15,717 nt of DNA from Lachnoclostridium sp. UBA7122 (lineage in GTDB: Bacteria; Bacillota; Clostridia; Lachnospirales; Lachnospiraceae). Positions 12,894 to 15,717 of this stretch are shown piece after piece (the stretch's first letter is position 1; each line of letters begins with the position of its first letter). Below the pieces are notes generated by a model, which had not been told where the DNA came from, searched no databases, and saw only the letters and a program-made list of their open reading frames with translations. The position numbers and the translations under genes were made by a program. The stretch is from contig DKXQ01000260.1 in NCBI GenBank assembly GCA_002493085.1, forward strand, positions 806-16,522. The letters run 5' to 3'.

Positions 12894-14135
12894 CTATTCT
12901 TTTCTAAGCACAAGATGCTGAGGCAGCCCCTTTACCATAAACGGCTGGTAATCTCCCTGGATAAGTGGTTCAACATAGCTTATAAACTTGTCTGTTACAT
13001 AATTTCCTTCTTCATTTACCCATTCACGTGGAACCATCTTTTCATTATTAGCAATACGATGTACATCATAAATGCCAGCAGCACTCATATATGGGTCATC
13101 TGCAACACGGTCGATTACTACCATCTTACCGCTGTCGCCTTCATCTGCTGCTTTTACCGCTGCACCGCCTACCATGAAAGCTTCATCTACATCAACACGT
13201 GATGCCATGTGTGATGCACTTCTCTGCATAGTAGAGAACTCAATGCCCCTTGTCTTGCATCCGATTTCTGCACCCAGATAATTTGCCAGATATGAAGCTG
13301 TACCCTGGAGCTGTTTATGTCCAAATGCATCTACATAATCTGCACCGCCTGACAATTCACAGACATATCTGCCATCTGCAAGCTTAATGCCTTCAGATAC
13401 TGCAATAACTACTGAACTCTTCTGTTCCAGTATTTCTTTTGTCTTGGCTAAAAACTTTTCCATATCAAAAGGAATTTCCGGCAAATATATAAGGTCAGGG
13501 CCATCACAGTCTTCTGTCTTTGCAAGCGCAGTAGCTCCTGTAAGCCATCCTGCATTACGTCCCATGATTTCAATAATTGTAATCATCTTTTTATTATATG
13601 CCAGTCCCAGCATATCACGGATTACTTCTTTGGTAGAAGCAGCAATATATTTTGCAGCGCTTCCAAATCCTGGGGTATGGTCTGTAAGTGCCAGGTCATT
13701 GTCAATAGTCTTTGGCACACCTAAAAACTTCTGTGAGTGTCCTTTAACAATCGCATAATCTGACAATTTCTTAATTGTATCCATAGAGTCATTGCCGCCA
13801 ATATAGATAAATGTTTCAATCTCCAGCTTGTCTAAAATTGCAAAAATCCTCTCATAAAGTTCTGGCTGCTCATGTATTTCTGGCAGCTTATAACGGCATG
13901 AACCCAAAAAAGCTGATGGAGTCCTCTTAAGCAGCTCAATATCCATATCTGAATGAATCTGTGTAGATAAGTCTACATACTGTTCATCTAATAAGCCCTG
14001 TACACCATGCAACATTCCATATACTTTATGGAATCCTCTTTCTTTTGCATTCTTATATACTCCTGCCAGACTGGAATTGATAACTGAGGTAGGTCCCCCC
14101 GACTGTCCTACGATTATATTACGTTTTCTGTCCAC
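12894..14135 (-). CDS. pfp: 6-phosphofructokinase, pyrophosphate-dependent type
   Basis: A 413-residue cytosolic phosphofructokinase. Motifs are the N-terminal VGQSGGPTSVINSS (9-22), GGNDSMDT (113-120), PKTIDNDL (141-148) and MGRNAGW (191-197). In ATP enzymes the second motif is GGDGS; here Asp (GGNDS) stands at the Gly position, and Lys stands in PKTIDND, the pair of changes that marks the PPi-using group. It phosphorylates fructose 6-phosphate reversibly with PPi. The start is GTG at 14135, with AGG about 9 nt upstream (GGAAAGG further out); no better start is seen. It is a single gene with its own promoter at 14243-14271 and is convergent with the coat cluster. PPi use is inferred from these residues. 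Confidence 0.9.
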   Translation of the reverse strand: MDRKRNIIVGQSGGPTSVINSSLAGVYKNAKERGFHKVYGMLHGVQGLLDEQYVDLSTQIHSDMDIELLKRTPSAFLGSCRYKLPEIHEQPELYERIFAILDKLEIETFIYIGGNDSMDTIKKLSDYAIVKGHSQKFLGVPKTIDNDLALTDHTPGFGSAAKYIAASTKEVIRDMLGLAYNKKMITIIEIMGRNAGWLTGATALAKTEDCDGPDLIYLPEIPFDMEKFLAKTKEILEQKSSVVIAVSEGIKLADGRYVCELSGGADYVDAFGHKQLQGTASYLANYLGAEIGCKTRGIEFSTMQRSASHMASRVDVDEAFMVGGAAVKAADEGDSGKMVVIDRVADDPYMSAAGIYDVHRIANNEKMVPREWVNEEGNYVTDKFISYVEPLIQGDYQPFMVKGLPQHLVLRKE

Positions 14136-14242
14136 TGTAAAATACCTGTCCTTTCCTAATTTTTTCTTTGTCCCTGGCTTTTAGAACCTGGCCTGGCTGT
14201 AAAACCAGCATAAACTATACTTTGGATTTTAATATCTTCATA

Positions 14243-14271
14243 ATTCTATCACACAATCCAGCCAGTTTCAA
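14243..14271 (-). promoter_or_regulatory. Promoter of the phosphofructokinase gene
   Basis: TTGAAA (14271-14266), a 17-nt spacer and TAGAAT (14248-14243) on the minus strand, leaving a leader of about 100 nt that contains CTGG/CCAG repeats able to form a small hairpin. Confidence 0.6.
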
Positions 14272-14352
14272 GGAATTTTATATTTTTATAATTTTTTTTG
14301 CAAGATTTTATGTTTTTATCTCGTATAGAATATAGAAAGGGGTGTGAAGTTT

Positions 14353-14856
14353 ATGTATAGCTATAGCCATGCAGAAATAGAAAACATTTTAGAAGAATAC
14401 GGCAATACAATTTACCGGGCTGCTTATATACAGCTAAAAAGCAGAGATAAAGCAGATGATATTTACCAGGAAGTCTGTATTAAACTTTTGCATTTAAAGT
14501 CCAGAATAGACAGTAAAGAACATTTAAAAGCATGGCTGCTTAAAGCAACAATAGACTGCTGCAAAGATTACTGGAAATCTGCATGGTACAGAAAAGTAAC
14601 TATTGATAACAAGGCAGCTGCTGGACAGATAGAGGAAAAAGAAGAGCAGACATCTGGCTGTCTTACAGAATATATGCAGCAGCTTCCAGGTAAATATAGT
14701 GCAGTTTTGCATTTATTTTACTATGAAGAATACAGCATAAAAGAAATTGCACAATTACTACATGCAAAAGAAAATACTATTGCCAGCAGACTGCAGAGAG
14801 GAAGGAACAAACTGAAAAAAATATTAGAGAAAGGCGGGAATTATTATGAATTTTAA
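14353..14856 (+). CDS. ECF-type RNA polymerase sigma factor
   Basis: A 167-residue sigma-70-like protein of ECF size. Residues 10-80 are region 2 (GNTIYRAAYIQLKSRDKADD then IYQEVCIKLL, and the AWLLKATIDCCKDYWKS helix that melts and reads the -10). Residues 108-158 are region 4 (LPGKYSAVLHLFYYEEYSIK, EIAQLLHAKENTIASRLQRG), the -35-binding helix-turn-helix. The start at 14353 is preferred because AAAGGGG lies about 8-9 nt upstream; the GTG at 14344 abuts that site. Its 3' end overlaps the anti-sigma gene by 11 nt, the usual coupled arrangement. CGTAT occurs about 30 nt before the start, which may be part of an autoregulated promoter, but no clear -35 was found. Confidence 0.85.
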   Translation: MYSYSHAEIENILEEYGNTIYRAAYIQLKSRDKADDIYQEVCIKLLHLKSRIDSKEHLKAWLLKATIDCCKDYWKSAWYRKVTIDNKAAAGQIEEKEEQTSGCLTEYMQQLPGKYSAVLHLFYYEEYSIKEIAQLLHAKENTIASRLQRGRNKLKKILEKGGNYYEF

Positions 14857-15652
14857 AGATAGTTATAAACAGGAAATAGATTTGGTTAAAAAACCATCAG
14901 ACATCACAAAAAAAGCAATAAATAATGCTGCCACATTACAAGAAAAAAATATTACAGATAAAAAAATTTACAGACATTCTGCTGCCTTAAAGATGGCTGT
15001 TGCTGTAATAACACTTATATGTATAATTGGGGCAGCCTGGCAGCATCAAAAAATAATGAGCTTTGCTGAATCAATATTAGGCATGTTTACATTATCTGCA
15101 AATAATGAAAAAATTGAATTTGGAAAAATTAAAGCAGTTCCAATGGACATTAAAGGATTTATTGCAGATGCAGGAACAAAGGTAGTGTGTGGCCTGGACG
15201 GCAAGGCAGAACCTCCATATAATTACTACCAGTATTTTGATTCTTATAAAGATATGAACCAGATTACAAATATAACATTTCCGTGTGCAGATAAAGCTGA
15301 ATATAAAGACATTGCAGTTGATATAATACCAGAATACTGTGAAGGGCATGTATCTGCCCAGATTATTTATAATGATGTATCATATAATGTAAATGGAATG
15401 TACACTACTAAAGGATTCAGTCAGGAAAGCTGGGGATATGGTGTAAATAATGCAAAAACAGTAGAAAAGCATAAATACGGAAATGGTAAAAATGCCTATT
15501 TTGTAGAAAATAATGATGGGCATAAAATAGTATACTTTGTTGAAGAAAACATATTGTTCCAGATGAATTTTAATAATGGTACAAATATTAAAAACGGAGA
15601 TGCTACAGCTACAAGAGAACAGGCTGAAAAGCTTTTAACCCTTTTCTCTTAA
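14846..15652 (+). CDS. Membrane-anchored anti-sigma-like protein
   Basis: A 268-residue protein with a cytosolic segment (1-46), one membrane helix (about 48-65) and an extracytoplasmic part of about 200 residues. The outer part ends in strand-rich text (NAYFVENNDGHKIVYFVEEN then ILFQMNF) of a kind seen in DUF4367-type anti-sigma proteins. The short N-terminus lacks the zinc-binding HXXXCXXC motif, so it would hold the sigma factor in another way. The ATG overlaps the sigma gene by 11 nt, with AAAGGCGGG about 7 nt upstream. The job is inferred from topology and gene coupling; the signal is unknown. A palindrome lies 24 nt downstream. Confidence 0.7.
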   Translation: MNFKDSYKQEIDLVKKPSDITKKAINNAATLQEKNITDKKIYRHSAALKMAVAVITLICIIGAAWQHQKIMSFAESILGMFTLSANNEKIEFGKIKAVPMDIKGFIADAGTKVVCGLDGKAEPPYNYYQYFDSYKDMNQITNITFPCADKAEYKDIAVDIIPEYCEGHVSAQIIYNDVSYNVNGMYTTKGFSQESWGYGVNNAKTVEKHKYGNGKNAYFVENNDGHKIVYFVEENILFQMNFNNGTNIKNGDATATREQAEKLLTLFS

Positions 15653-15676
15653 AAAACTGTTATAATTGTATTTATA

Positions 15677-15712
15677 TGTTACTATTCACGGCCTATGCCG
15701 TTCATAGTAACA
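15677..15712. repeat. 36-nt imperfect palindrome, possible terminator or dispersed repeat
   Basis: TGTTACTAT (15677-15685) pairs with ATAGTAACA (15704-15712); a 2x2 mismatch follows, then ACGGC (15688-15692) pairs with GCCGT (15697-15701) around a 4-nt loop. It sits just after the anti-sigma gene. No T-run follows inside the window, so it is either an atypical terminator or one copy of a genome-wide repeat. Confidence 0.6.
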
Positions 15713-15717
15713 AACAG

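Noticed and set aside
14298..14331. Sigma-A promoter for the ECF sigma gene
   Set aside because: TTGCAA and TATAGA/TAGAAT are present but 20-22 nt apart, outside the usual range.

Overview
The window looks like a chromosomal segment of a low-GC, spore-forming anaerobic Firmicute, most likely a Clostridia/Lachnospiraceae-type bacterium. Pointers are the AT-rich DNA, strong AGGAGG-type ribosome binding sites, a CotJA/CotJB/CotJC spore-coat cluster, a PPi-type phosphofructokinase, a DUF1292 protein, PadR/HAAS pairs and an ECF sigma/anti-sigma pair. The organism assignment is inference from gene content only.

Left part (1-2877): the 3' part of a DUF4474 protein, a minus-strand pair (HAAS-domain membrane protein then a small PadR regulator, overlapping), and a calcineurin-type metallophosphoesterase. 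The PadR/HAAS pair is bracketed by two direct copies of a 58-nt hairpin sequence (666-723 and 1901-1958).

Middle part (about 2.88-9.74 kb): a mosaic of apparently acquired and partly decayed DNA, visibly richer in G+C over parts of its length. It holds an AraC-GNAT gene interrupted by a TAG codon and joined in frame to the C-terminal half of a MATE transporter; an operon of an AbrB-like two-repeat protein and a DUF998 membrane protein, divergent from a PadR-AraC regulator pair with an 18-bp palindrome between them; a cupin gene with a dyad over its -10; an uncharacterised small ORF; a probable toxin-antitoxin pair (64-aa protein plus GNAT acetyltransferase); a thrice-frameshifted remnant of a conjugative-element protein; a patch of repeated AATCCTGTCAAC motifs; and the 3' end of an IS630-type transposase with a stop where its catalytic Glu is expected.

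Right part (9.8-15.7 kb): ordinary-looking chromosome again. A small membrane protein and a DUF1292 protein converge on a strong hairpin. Then comes a spore-coat cluster: a fused CotJA-CotJB protein, the CotJC manganese catalase and a membrane-anchored tandem DUF305 protein, closed by a good terminator. A convergent PPi-type phosphofructokinase and a translationally coupled ECF sigma/anti-sigma pair follow, ending at a 36-nt imperfect palindrome.

How the genes work together: the coat cluster probably supplies peroxide/metal protection to the spore. The PadR/HAAS, PadR-AraC/AbrB/DUF998 and sigma/anti-sigma sets are three separate sensory or regulatory modules. The middle island shows repeated insertion and decay of conjugative-element DNA. 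No CRISPR array, rRNA or tRNA was seen. I saw no clear-cut new defence system; the most promising little-described units are the 64-aa/GNAT pair, the AbrB-DUF998/PadR-AraC module and the CotJAB-CotJC-DUF305 cluster.
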